Assembly: GCF_036002945.1 (NCBI RefSeq)
Contig: NZ_CP108529.1
Coordinates: 248,001 to 312,000, forward strand
Direction: 5' to 3'
DNA from: Streptomyces sp. NBC_01224
GTDB lineage: Bacteria > Actinomycetota > Actinomycetes > Streptomycetales > Streptomycetaceae
DNA length: 64,000 nt
Below are positions 1 through 8,362 of this stretch, piece by piece. The notes below the pieces were generated by a model, which was not told the DNA's origin, searched no databases, and saw only the letters and a program-made list of their open reading frames with translations. The first letter of the stretch is position 1, and the number at the start of each line of letters is the position of its first letter. Made by a program: the position numbers and the translations under genes.

Positions 1-2
1 GC

Positions 3-374
3 TGCGGCAACGCCTGGGGGCCATGCTCCAGTGCCGGCGGCGGCGCCTGCGGCAACTGCCAGTCCAGCGCACACCACGGCGCGTGGCCCAACGCCTCACA
101 GGCGTGCTGGAACATCACCCGGCCCGACCTCTGTGGCGAGAACATCCCCAGACGCGGCTGCGGTGCGGTGATGAACGTCAAGCACCAGTGCTCCGGCGCG
201 ACAGTGTGCATCACGATCACCGACTGCGGCCCACGCACCAAGGACTGGTGCGGCGAGGCGACTTGCTGCAACGGCACCTGCCGCACCAACCGGGTCCTCG
301 ACCTGACCCCGGCCGCCTTCTCGGCGATCGGCAACCTGAGCTCGGGCAAGCTGCCGGTCTACATCTACGAGTGA
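3..374 (+). CDS. Cys-rich double-psi beta-barrel protein, C-terminal part
   Basis: The reading frame enters from the left edge, so only the last 123 codons are visible. The C-terminal part has the double-psi beta-barrel (RlpA/expansin-like) signature: an ITDCGP strand, then DLTPAAFSAIG about 35 residues later, where the family usually has DxGP and DLSxxAFxxIG. The visible part holds 14 cysteines, several as CxxC or CC, far more than ordinary RlpA proteins, which suggests an exported disulfide-rich wall or matrix protein. It is followed 11 bp later by a Tat-exported protein and then a MauE-like membrane protein; MauE family members are linked to disulfide formation in methylamine dehydrogenase, so a maturation partnership is possible (inference). 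The fold call is fairly sure; the substrate is unknown. Confidence 0.7.
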   Translation, partial: CGNAWGPCSSAGGGACGNCQSSAHHGAWPNASQACWNITRPDLCGENIPRRGCGAVMNVKHQCSGATVCITITDCGPRTKDWCGEATCCNGTCRTNRVLDLTPAAFSAIGNLSSGKLPVYIYE

Positions 375-385
375 GGAGGACCGAC

Positions 386-1000
386 ATGACCGTACGACAC
401 GACCGGGCCGACGGGATGCGCCGCCGGCACTTCCTCACCAATGCCGCCCTCGGCGGCGCGACCATCATCGGCGCGACCGCGCTCGGCGGCCTCGATGCCG
501 AGGCCGCCTTCGCCGCGGAACCCTCCCTAGACCCCGCGATAGCCAAGTCCACCTTCGTGGAGGGCCGCATCACGGGCATGACCGGCAGCATCCTGGAGGT
601 GGCCGGATCCAATGGCGGCCATTCCCGGGTGCAGATGACCAACGTCACCAGCGTGTGGAAAGTGCGCGCCACCACGGCCGAAGTGATCGAGGTGGGCGAC
701 GGGCTCTACGCACGCGGCGTCAAGATGCCCGACGGCACCGTGGCCGCCGACGCGGTGTGGGTGAACATCGTGAATCTGGACACACAGATCCGCGGCATCG
801 CGAAGAACCGGCTGCACCTCGCCCACGGGCAGCACGAACTGGTCGGCCACGTCGCCCCGGACGCCAGCGCCTCCTACGCGGGCCGCGCGCTGACGTCCGA
901 CCTGTCGCGGCTGCGCATCGGGCAGAGCGCCCAGGTGCTCGGTGCCTGGCGGCCGTCCGACAACTCCGTGGACGTCGTCCGCATCTCCGTCGGGCACTGA
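386..1000 (+). CDS. Tat-exported hypothetical protein
   Basis: This is a 204-residue protein. The ATG at 386 is preceded by GAGGAGGA at 373-380. The N-terminus is a clear twin-arginine leader: MRRRHFLTN, then a Gly/Ala-rich hydrophobic stretch ending at an AxA-like site near residue 47. The mature part is predicted beta-rich, with alternating short strands and turns (VEGRITGMTGSILEV; GLYARGVKMPDGTVAADAVWV), resembling the small OB/DUF5666-type domains of secreted actinobacterial proteins, but no catalytic motif is visible. It lies between the Cys-rich barrel gene and the MauE-like gene in one probable operon (gaps 11 and 31 bp). Function unknown; export by Tat is well supported. Confidence 0.75.
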   Translation: MTVRHDRADGMRRRHFLTNAALGGATIIGATALGGLDAEAAFAAEPSLDPAIAKSTFVEGRITGMTGSILEVAGSNGGHSRVQMTNVTSVWKVRATTAEVIEVGDGLYARGVKMPDGTVAADAVWVNIVNLDTQIRGIAKNRLHLAHGQHELVGHVAPDASASYAGRALTSDLSRLRIGQSAQVLGAWRPSDNSVDVVRISVGH

Positions 1001-1031
1001 CGCAGGTCCAAGGACACAGAGAGAGGAACAG

Positions 1032-1934
1032 ATGCTGTCACTGACAACGAGCCTCGCCCCGCTGGTCCTCGCGGGCCTGCTCGGGTGGACCGGAGCGGTC
1101 AAGGTGTTCAGCCGGGGCACCGCGCAACAGGCGCCGAAGACGGCGCTGGCCCGCATGCTGCGCAGCAGTGACCGGGCCACGACGGTGCTGCGCGCGACCG
1201 GCGCAGGTGAACTCCTGATCGCCGCAGGTCTGCTGGTGGTCCCGGCGAACCCGGTGCCGGGGGCCGCCGCCGCGGTCCTCGGAGCGGGCTTCCTCGGCTA
1301 CCTCGGCTACGGCCGGGCCGTGGCACCGGAGTCCTCCTGCGGCTGCTCGGCAAGTGAGGACACTCCCATCACCTGGCGGGCGTTCGCGCGAGCGGCGCTC
1401 GTGCTCATCGGCGGGGCCACGGTGGCGGTGGCACAGGGCACCTGGTGGCCGGCCGTCTCCGAGCGGCCTGCCGGTGCCCTCGTCCTCCTGGCCGGGGCGG
1501 CGGCGGTTCTCGTCGCCCTCTCGGCCGACCTCGACCGGTGGTGGCTGCTGCCACTGCGCCGGACGAGACTGCGTGTCTTCGGCCACCCGCTCCTCGGCAC
1601 CGCCGACGGGAACCCGGTGCCGGTCGCGGCGAGCGTCGAACTCCTGGAGAACTCCCTGGCCTGGCAGGCCGCCGCGCCAGTGGTCCGGTCTGCCTTGCTG
1701 GACCACTGGGAGGACGACGGCTGGCGCATTCTCCAGTACTCGGGTGTGTACGGGGACCGTGAGAACGCGCGCCCGGTCGCGGTGGTGTTCGCACTCGACG
1801 CCACGGCCGGCCGCGACACCGGTGGTGCCCCGGTCGTCCGTGTCAGTTATGTCGACGCGGACAGCGGGGAAGCGGTGGCCGTGGACGAACTCAACGCGGT
1901 GCCGTCGCGGAGGATCCTACCGATGGCGGGCTGA
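1032..1934 (+). CDS. MauE/DoxX-like membrane protein
   Basis: This is a 300-residue membrane protein. The ATG at 1032 follows GAGAGGAAC. The N-terminal 190 residues hold several hydrophobic segments (about 7-25, 57-73, 77-95, 125-142, 152-170) in the MauE/DoxX arrangement, with a CxC pair (Cys103 and Cys105) in a loop after the third segment. The last 100 residues are a soluble domain not seen in short MauE proteins. MauE of methylamine utilisation is needed for maturation of a disulfide-rich subunit; here the gene follows a 14-Cys exported protein, so a role in oxidative folding of that protein is plausible but inferred. It is the last gene of the operon; no mau dehydrogenase gene is visible. 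Confidence 0.7.
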   Translation: MLSLTTSLAPLVLAGLLGWTGAVKVFSRGTAQQAPKTALARMLRSSDRATTVLRATGAGELLIAAGLLVVPANPVPGAAAAVLGAGFLGYLGYGRAVAPESSCGCSASEDTPITWRAFARAALVLIGGATVAVAQGTWWPAVSERPAGALVLLAGAAAVLVALSADLDRWWLLPLRRTRLRVFGHPLLGTADGNPVPVAASVELLENSLAWQAAAPVVRSALLDHWEDDGWRILQYSGVYGDRENARPVAVVFALDATAGRDTGGAPVVRVSYVDADSGEAVAVDELNAVPSRRILPMAG

Positions 1935-2200
1935 CGCCACGGACGGATACCTCGGCCCGCCACGGGCTGAGGAGCGCAGCAGGGCCGGTCCCGCGACAGC
2001 CGCGGGTCCGGCCCTGCTGGGAAGGCGAGCCGTTCAGACCCGCGAGCTGCACCGCCATCTGCGCCGGAGCAATGCCAACGCCCGCCACCGCGACCTCCTG
2101 GCCACCCACCGCCGCGAACGAGCCCGTATTCGCAGCGAGAAGGGCCTCCGCTGAGCGGCCGACCGATTGGCAGCGGTCTGAGGTTTCCCGCCACGACGGT

Positions 2201-2590
2201 CTACTCGGCCATCTCCTCGGGAGACAGCCGAGTGATCTTCTTTCCCGCTTCGGTCTCGACCAGGGTCAACGCGCCAATCCAGTTCCCGTCTTCGGGATAC
2301 TCCCAGGTGGCCGCATCTTCGAGAATCGCCGGAAGCTGGTTACGAGGCACCAGCTCGCCGGGCTGATACCCATTCTCCCCGGAGAGGGAGGTCCACTGTG
2401 CGAGTCGACGGACCTCGATCCACCCACGATCAATGAGAACGAGCAGGATTCCCGCCAGCTCGTCGACCGGTCGGGGCTGGTCGGCTTCGTCGAGATCGCC
2501 CCAGACACCAGGCAGGATGTCACTCTCATAGGAATTGACCATGAAGGCTTCTTCAGACTTGGTCAATGTGTCCCACTCTTGCTTGCTCAC
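2201..2590 (-). CDS. Hypothetical acidic protein
   Basis: A 129-residue soluble acidic protein of no recognised family. The frame is open from a GTG at 2590, without a strong ribosome site; an internal Met at residue 17 is an alternative start. The composition is that of a real globular protein (evenly spread Trp, Leu, Glu), with no signal peptide or membrane segment. The middle part (DELAGILLVLIDRGWIEVRRL) looks like a helix-turn-strand unit of the kind seen in small winged-helix or immunity-like proteins, but this is not enough for assignment. It stands alone, converging on the MauE operon. Confidence 0.55.
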   Translation of the reverse strand: MSKQEWDTLTKSEEAFMVNSYESDILPGVWGDLDEADQPRPVDELAGILLVLIDRGWIEVRRLAQWTSLSGENGYQPGELVPRNQLPAILEDAATWEYPEDGNWIGALTLVETEAGKKITRLSPEEMAE

Positions 2591-3098
2591 TCAGCAATCG
2601 TCGCAGAGCCGGGGCACGGCAGGCTGCTACACCGCTGACCAGGCCATCCCGACTCGGAGCTCACCCTGGCCGCCCAAACCCGGTGAACCTGCCCGGTCAC
2701 AGCAATAGCTGGCGGCATGACCGCATGGCTGAGCCGAAGCGCGGTAGTTGTCGCAAAGGCAGGTTTGCTGTCGCCAAGACCGGCATACGGTGTTGCGGTA
2801 GGTGATGCTTCGCGGTCGATGCCCAGCGAATCGGCCCCACGGGATGTCGCTCTCGGACTTGTGGACAGTCCGGGCGCGGGCGAACTCGGTGGCGGGCAGG
2901 CTATAAGGAAGGACGATTGGCACGCTGGCTCGCCGCCCATGGCAAAAGGCGTTGCGGCTCCGGCCCCTCGGCGGCAGCGCCCGGGGGAAGCCGGGAAGCC
3001 CGCCAACCGGGCGGGCCTGCGGGCCGGTCCGGCATGGCGCCGTGCCGAGGCGCGATGTACCCGGATGCTGATGGCCTCCGAACCATGCAGGAGAGACC
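2591..3098. other. Gene-poor interval
   Basis: About 500 bases with no convincing gene. The open frames on both strands have low-complexity Arg/Pro/Gly composition typical of shadow frames in high-GC DNA. The end of the interval holds the promoter region and ribosome site (GGAGAG, about 3090) of the next gene. Confidence 0.5.
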
Positions 3099-3713
3099 AT
3101 GGACGACCTCAGCCGTCAAGAAGTCCGGCAATCATCATCCGTTGGCGCGGGCCGCGACACTCCCGGTCAGCCGGGGGTCATCGGCATCGCGCTCGCCGCC
3201 GTGCTGACGGCCGCACTCGCGCAGGGTTCCTGGCAATGGTTCTCCACATACATCGGAGTGACGCTTCTTGCGTTGATTTTCTCCTTTTACCGACTGCCGA
3301 CGTGGATCCCTGGCCTCGGATCGACGTACATGCGGAATCTGGCCGCGTATTCGCTGGTTGTCGGCCTGTGCGTAGCGATCACGCTGGCCCCAGCGCTGCA
3401 GCGCTGGGCATGGCTGTTTCCGATGCCCGGCACTCGTAGCGGGTGCCCTGAGCTCGGCAGGTACGAAGCCATCCGCACGGAGGCCGCGCTGGCGAACCTG
3501 GTTGGTCGCGACAGTGCCGCCGTGGCTCACGCACAGGAGGTTCAGGGCCATGTTGCTGTTGCCGACTGCCTGTCAGCCACTACGACCCTGTGGCTGCCGG
3601 TGTACGGAGCCGGGGCGGCCGTACTGGTGGGTCTGGGCGCGTGGTCCCTTGACCGAGCCCGGGTGAGGAAAGAGGCGGCCGTGGCCGGCCGAAATCCCCC
3701 TCGTAAGGACTGA
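3099..3713 (+). CDS. Hypothetical membrane protein
   Basis: This is a 204-residue protein. The ATG at 3099 has GGAGAG just upstream. Hydrophobic segments lie near residues 26-42, 48-63, 80-100 and 155-178. Between the last two is an extracytoplasmic-looking loop (about 105-155) with two cysteines (in SGCPELG and ADCLS) that could form a disulfide. The C-terminus is basic and probably cytoplasmic. No family is recognised. The strong start site and the membrane topology support a real gene; it stands alone between two opposite-strand genes. Confidence 0.65.
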   Translation: MDDLSRQEVRQSSSVGAGRDTPGQPGVIGIALAAVLTAALAQGSWQWFSTYIGVTLLALIFSFYRLPTWIPGLGSTYMRNLAAYSLVVGLCVAITLAPALQRWAWLFPMPGTRSGCPELGRYEAIRTEAALANLVGRDSAAVAHAQEVQGHVAVADCLSATTTLWLPVYGAGAAVLVGLGAWSLDRARVRKEAAVAGRNPPRKD

Positions 3714-3902
3714 GCAGGAGTTCGAGCGCGACAGGACGGCAAGGAGTGGCTGTCAGGGCCACCGCCACCCTCTGACCGATTGTGACAAGCGGTGCGTTTC
3801 GATTCCCCCGTTGGCCTCGCCGAAGGGGAACCTTCGCGATCGCGCAAACTGCGTAAACCCTGTGGCCAGCAGCGCTGGCCAGTGGGCCGGGAACTCCCGG
3901 CA

Positions 3903-5183
3903 TCACATGCGCGCGTGGTGCTCGATGTCTTCTCTGAACTTGGTGAGAGCCTGGTCGGTGAGTGTGGGGCGGGTATCGGCGATGGCAGCGAGGTAGTCCT
4001 CGGTGCTGGCCGGCACGCCTTTGCGGTCGGTGACTTCGCGTTCGAATGCGGCGTGGGAGCCGTTGCGAGCGGCGAACTCGATGTCGGCGGGTGTGAACAT
4101 CTCGCTGGCTGACACCAGTCGGTGCAGCTTGATGTCGTTGGCAGCGGGGCCGAGGTAGCGCTGCCAGATCGCCGCCCGGGCTTTCGGATCGGGAGGGCCG
4201 ACCGGAATGACGTAGTCGAACCGGCCGGGGCGCAGGAACGCCGGATCGAGGGAGCGGACGGAGTTGGTGGCGCAGATCAGCAGACGGTTGTCATGGTCGC
4301 GGAAACCAGGGATCAGCTTGAGCAGTTCATTGGTGACTCCGTGGCCGGGATCGACGGCCTGACCGGACCGGACGCCGGCGATCTCCTCGACCTCGTCGAT
4401 GAACAGCAGAACGGATTCCAGCTCCGCCAGATCTGCGAACGTGTCCCGCAGTGAGGCGGCCAGGCCGCCGGTGGCACCCTCCGTGAGGCGGGAGGGAAAG
4501 AGTTCCACAAACGGCCAGGCCAGCCGGGAGGCTACTGCCTTGGCGAAACTGGTCTTTCCGGTGCCCGGCGGGCCGAAGAGGATGACGGCTTTCGGCGGCG
4601 TCACTCCATACCGGTCGGCCAACACGGGCTCGGCCAGCGGCAGCACGATCCGCCGCTCGATGGCTTCTCTCTCTCGTTCCATACCCGCGAGGGCACCCCA
4701 GAGCCCCTGCGGTAGCACCCTTCCTCCGAGCTCCGCGAGCAGACCTGCATCACTCGCCCCGAGATGCTCGACCTTCTCGTAGAAGGTCAACCCGTCGCGA
4801 GTGCGGTAGCCGGAGTTTTCCAACGCCGTGGTTCCGGTGGCCCCTCGGGCGAGCAACGCACCGATGCGGCGCACCCCCTGAATGCGCAGACGCCTCTCGA
4901 TTTCTGCGATCAGGGCGCTCCCGAGCCCGCGGTTACGCCACACCCTTGCGAGCGCCACCAGCGTGATCCAGGCCCGCTCGCCCTGGGCCTGCGCCACTGC
5001 CATGCCCACCAGGTCCTCGCCGACCACTGCAACAACTACGGTCCCGCCGGTCCGAGCTGAGGCCATGGCCTCAGAGACGGGGAACACGGGAGGCATATCG
5101 TCGTCCTGCCGGTCCTGATCCCATATCTGGATTGCACGGTCCATATCGTCATCGCGGAAGTCCCGCAATCGCCACGTCGGCAT
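3903..5183 (-). CDS. GNAT acetyltransferase - AAA ATPase fusion
   Basis: A 426-residue two-domain protein. The ATG at 5183 is chosen over an upstream start (5312) because AAGGTGG lies just before it and the conserved part begins there. Residues 1-145 form a GNAT acetyltransferase: motif A reads RNRGLGSALI at about 83-92, followed by the usual later strand and YEK. Residues 165-426 are an AAA ATPase: Walker A GPPGTGKT at about 204-211, Walker B LLFIDEVEE at about 259-267, sensor-1 ATN at about 305, and the RPGRFD arginine region at about 318. GNATs transfer acetyl groups from acetyl-CoA; AAA modules remodel proteins. One possibility is an ATP-driven machine that acetylates or unfolds a client. 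It is monocistronic, so the context gives no substrate. Confidence 0.85.
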   Translation of the reverse strand: MPTWRLRDFRDDDMDRAIQIWDQDRQDDDMPPVFPVSEAMASARTGGTVVVAVVGEDLVGMAVAQAQGERAWITLVALARVWRNRGLGSALIAEIERRLRIQGVRRIGALLARGATGTTALENSGYRTRDGLTFYEKVEHLGASDAGLLAELGGRVLPQGLWGALAGMEREREAIERRIVLPLAEPVLADRYGVTPPKAVILFGPPGTGKTSFAKAVASRLAWPFVELFPSRLTEGATGGLAASLRDTFADLAELESVLLFIDEVEEIAGVRSGQAVDPGHGVTNELLKLIPGFRDHDNRLLICATNSVRSLDPAFLRPGRFDYVIPVGPPDPKARAAIWQRYLGPAANDIKLHRLVSASEMFTPADIEFAARNGSHAAFEREVTDRKGVPASTEDYLAAIADTRPTLTDQALTKFREDIEHHARM

Positions 5184-5582
5184 AATCGCCACCTTGTCGG
5201 CAGGTCGCCACCGCCACGCCGACACCCCGGCCGCGGGCTGCCCAGCGGCTGCCCTGCTTGCCTCATTCTCCGCGCCGATCAGATGCCCGTCGACCGGGCG
5301 GGTGTCCACCACCCGAGGAGAGATCCCGGCGTTTGATAATCGGCAGCAGTCCCGGCAAGTCCCGGCCGCTCAATGTCGGTGGCACAACCTTAAATCTTCA
5401 GCGGCAACGCTCAAGCTTCTATGGCACAGGACACCCGTGGGTGACCCCGCCGGCGGGGATGCGGCGGGTCAAGGCCAGTGTGCCAGGTGCATCCCCCCTC
5501 TCACTGCGTCTCACACGAGGCGACCTGACTTGAGGTGTCCTAGTTTGGGAAGGGCAAGAATTCGTCCACGCGAGGAGTCGTG

Positions 5583-5783
5583 ATGACTCACGGAAGCAGC
5601 AAGGACAAGCTCACAGGCAAGGCGAAGGAAGCCATGGGCAAGATGACTGGCAACCGACGCAAGGAAGCCGAGGGGAAGGCAGACCAGGCCAAGGGACGGG
5701 CGAAGGAAGCCCTGGATGACGCCCAGAAGCGCACTCCCGGAAAGTCCGGCCCGAAAGATCCGCTGATCACCGACGACGAGTAG
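5583..5783 (+). CDS. CsbD family stress protein
   Basis: This is a 66-residue, Lys/Glu/Ala-rich hydrophilic protein. The start is ATG 5583 with GAGGAG at 5572-5577; a GTG directly before it is the only alternative. It has the CsbD pattern: DKLTGKAKEAMGKMTGN followed by repeated K-A-DQAKG-KAKE heptads. CsbD proteins are small general-stress proteins of unknown mechanism, usually sigma-B controlled. The tail (about 48-66) is Pro/Gly/Asp-rich and likely disordered. A hairpin terminator follows at once. Confidence 0.9.
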   Translation: MTHGSSKDKLTGKAKEAMGKMTGNRRKEAEGKADQAKGRAKEALDDAQKRTPGKSGPKDPLITDDE

Positions 5784-5796
5784 TTACAGGCCCCGG

Positions 5797-5819
5797 GCCC
5801 CCGTCCAAGCGGCGGGGGC
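5797..5819 (+). terminator. Hairpin terminator after csbD
   Basis: GCCCCCG (5797-5803) pairs with CGGGGGC (5813-5819) around a 9-nt loop, 14 bp after the csbD stop. There is no U tract, as is common in Streptomyces. Confidence 0.65.
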
Positions 5820-6109
5820 TCGGTCCCATAGCGGACAGTCCGCAATCGAACTCGCGTCCGGTCTGTTGCCTGATCTGCTCCGTCTCCGCATGTTGGTGAT
5901 ATCGCTCGCGAAGAGGCGGCACGGCGAAGAGCACCGGACTGTCTGCTGGAGTTCGGCATCGGGCGAGGCTCCCAGTCAGCCGAGGTCACGCTGGGGCGCT
6001 GCTGTTCCATCGGCAAGCGGGGCCGCAGCACCGACCGGGACCATGCCCTTACTCTCTTCTACATCTCTTCGCGGACCGAATCCGGGCTTGCGTGCACTGT
6101 CGACCGGAA

Positions 6110-6366
6110 AAGATGCCTTCTACGGAGGCCTCATCCTGATGTGGCACGGCTGGAGCGTCCTGGCACAGCCGGCCGACCTGCGGGCCTCCACTGAGGCCGC
6201 GGCCTCCTCTCGCCGGCAGAAACATGCTGAAAGGCGCTGGGATCAGTGGCCTCAGTCCCAAGACACTGCCGCTGCACTTCTCGCTGTTCCCACAGTTCAT
6301 GGACCATGCGGCGGGCTGGCCCCTCGCCGCCCAGACCGGTCTGTTCGGCACGCTCCACATGGCTAG
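6110..6366 (+). pseudogene. LysE-type exporter, 5' part (interrupted)
   Basis: Two frames together resemble a LysE/RhtB amino-acid exporter. In frame 1 a YGGLILMWHGWSVLAQPADLR segment matches the family's YLLWLGWRxLRSPxxLR region. After a shift near 6223, frame 2 reads SGLSPKTLPLHFSLFPQFMD, close to the hallmark GLLNPKTALFFLAFLPQFVD. The gene stops at CTAG 6363-6366, where a mobile element is inserted, and resumes at 9232 on the other side. The upstream boundary is not clear; the N-terminal segments cannot be recognised, so the gene was probably already decaying. Confidence 0.65.
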
Positions 6367-6381
6367 GCCGTTTCGTTTGGA

Positions 6382-7228
6382 TCACCGGGCAGACCAGGGG
6401 AAGATGCCCGCGATGTGGAGTCCAGCCCGGTAGATGGTTGCGGTCTTCTCGTAGCGGGTGGCGATGCCTCGCCACTGTTTCAAGCGGTTAATGCAGCGTT
6501 CGACGGTGTTGCGCTGCTTGTAGGCCTCGCGGTCGAAGGCGGGTGGCCTGCCACCGCGGCTTCCGCGACGAAGCCGGTGGCCGCGTTGATCGGCCGGAAC
6601 AGGGATCACTGCTCGAATCCCGCGCTTGCGTAGGTGTTCGCGGATCGCGCGGGAGGAGTAGGCCTTGTCGGCCAGGACCAGGTCCGGCCTCGTGCGGGGC
6701 CGTCCTCTCCGTCGAGGAACGCGCAGGCGGGCCACCACGTGCGTGAAGGCGGGCGCGTCGCCGGCCTGTCCGGCGGTGAGATGGAAGGCCAGAGGCCGGC
6801 AGTGGATATCTGACGCAAGATGGATCTTTGTGGTCAGTCCGCCGCGGGACCGGCCGATGGCGTGGTCATCCGGCTCGCCAGCCGGGGCCCCCTTTCTTTG
6901 CGGGCCCCGGCCGCATGCTGGTGTGCGCGCACGATAGTGGAGTCCACCGAGACGGCCCAGGTGACGTCTTCTTCGGCGTCGGCCTGCGCGATCAACGCAG
7001 TGAACACCCGCTCCCAAGTGCCGTCGATGGCCCACATCCGCGGTCGGTTGTAGACGCCCCGCCAGTTGCCGCACTTCCCCGGCAAATGGATCCACTGCGA
7101 CCCGGTCTGGAACTTCCAGGCGGTTGCGTCGATTACTTCACGGTGGTCCCTCCATCGGCCCCCCTCCTCGGCGTCCGGTCCGGGAGCAACGGCTCGATCC
7201 GCGCCCATTGCGCATCAGTCAACGGCAC
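6382..7228 (-). pseudogene. IS5-family transposase (frameshifted)
   Basis: IS5-family DDE transposase in three frames. From GTG 7228 the first frame reads VPLTDAQWARIEPLLPDRTP; near 7172 a G run appears one base short and the frame shifts. The second frame carries WRDHREVIDATAWK and the catalytic Asp in SVDSTIVRAHQHAAG. Near 6893 a -1 shift at AAAGAAAGGGGG leads to the third frame with GRSRGGLTTKIHLA, LADKAYSS (second Asp) and NTVERCINRLKQWRGIATRY (Glu). The stop codon lies inside the terminal repeat. The second shift may be programmed, as in other IS5 groups; the first looks like decay, so the element is probably not autonomous now. Confidence 0.8.
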
Positions 7229-7269
7229 ATCCAACCCAACGAGGGAGGCAGCCCGGCCGTCATTCCTAG

Positions 7270-8362
7270 GGCGCGTATCGAGTCGTGATCAATCTGCGGG
7301 ATTCGCCCTCACGGCGGGGCCTGGACCGGTAGATCTTCTTGCATGACGCGAATGCAACTGTCTGACATGGACTGGGAGTTCATCGAGCCGTACCTGCCCA
7401 TCGGCGAGTACGGCCCGTACCCCGAGCGGCTTCGGCAGCAGCTCGAGGGCGTGATCTGGCGATTCAAGACGGGCGGGCGGTGGCGGGAGATGCCTCAGGA
7501 GTTCGGTGCCTGGTCGACCGTCCACAACCGCTTCCGGCAATGGCGTGACGCTGGCATCTTCGAGGCCCTGCTGGAGGGGCTGATCGCGGAAGCCGCGAAG
7601 CGGGGCGAGGTGGACCTGTCCCTGGTCAGCGTCGACTCCACTACCGCGCGAGCTCACCACGACGCCGCCGGGATGCATCTGGAACAGGACGTCGTCGCCG
7701 CGTTGGAGAAGGCCGCCGAGGAGGAGCAGGCCCGGTCAAAAGGGGCGGCCTCGAAGAACAAACCGGGCCGGACGCAGAACCCGATCCCGAGCGGGAAGAG
7801 CGACGACGCATCCGGCGTCGCCGAAAGCTCCGACTGAAGGCCGCCCTCCTCGGACGCTCAAGAGGTGGGCAAACCAGCAAGGTCCACCTTGCCGCCGACC
7901 GCAAGTGCCGCCCGCCGGCGTTCGTCCTGACCGCGGGACAGGCCGCCGACAGCCCGCAATTCATCCCCGTGCTGGGGAAGATACGGGTCCGTGGGCCCGT
8001 CGGCCGCCCGCGCACCCGGCCGGACGCGGTCGCCGGGGACAAGGCCTACTCGTCCCGCGGCAACCGGGCCCACCTGCGGAAACGCCGCATCAAGGCAGTC
8101 ATCCCGGAGAAGAAGGACCAAGCCGCCAATCGGACGAAGAAGGGCAGCAGGGGCGGGCGGCCCGTCAGTCACGACGCGGACCTCTACGAAGAGCGGAACA
8201 CCGTCGAACGCCTGATCAACAAGCTCAAGGCCTGGCGAGGCATCGCCACCCGCTACGACAAGACCCCCGACAGCTACCTCACCGGCCTCCACCTACGCGC
8301 CTCGATGATCTGGATCAAAGACCTCACCCGGACCACCCATTGATCACGACTCAATACGCGCC
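7270..8362 (+). mobile_element. IS5-family insertion sequence, nested
   Basis: A 1093-bp element with 24-bp terminal inverted repeats (7270-7293 and 8339-8362, one mismatch) starting GGCGCGTAT. The left flank is CTAG (7266-7269), the same target as the other ISs here, but the right flank is GTGG, so the right target copy has been lost. This implies a rearrangement at the right end, where it now abuts the DUF4253 gene. Confidence 0.85.
7343..8343 (+). CDS. IS5-family transposase (two frames, -1 frameshift)
   Basis: The first frame (7343-7837) starts MTRMQLSDMDWEFIEPYLP and carries the first catalytic Asp in SVDSTTARAHHDAAG. The second frame runs to 8343 and carries GRSRGGQTSKVHLAAD, AGDKAYSSRGNRAHLRKR and NTVERLINKLKAWRGIATRY. 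Between them is AAAAGGGG at 7738-7745; a -1 slip there joins the frames with no stop codon and gives a conserved-looking linker (SKRGGLEEQ). Programmed -1 frameshifting is known in IS5-group elements. All catalytic residues are present, so this IS may be active. Confidence 0.85.

Noticed and set aside
23..385. N-terminal extension of the Tat protein frame back to 23
   Set aside because: This stretch overlaps the Cys-rich barrel gene in another frame; a ribosome site and Tat leader fix the start at 386.
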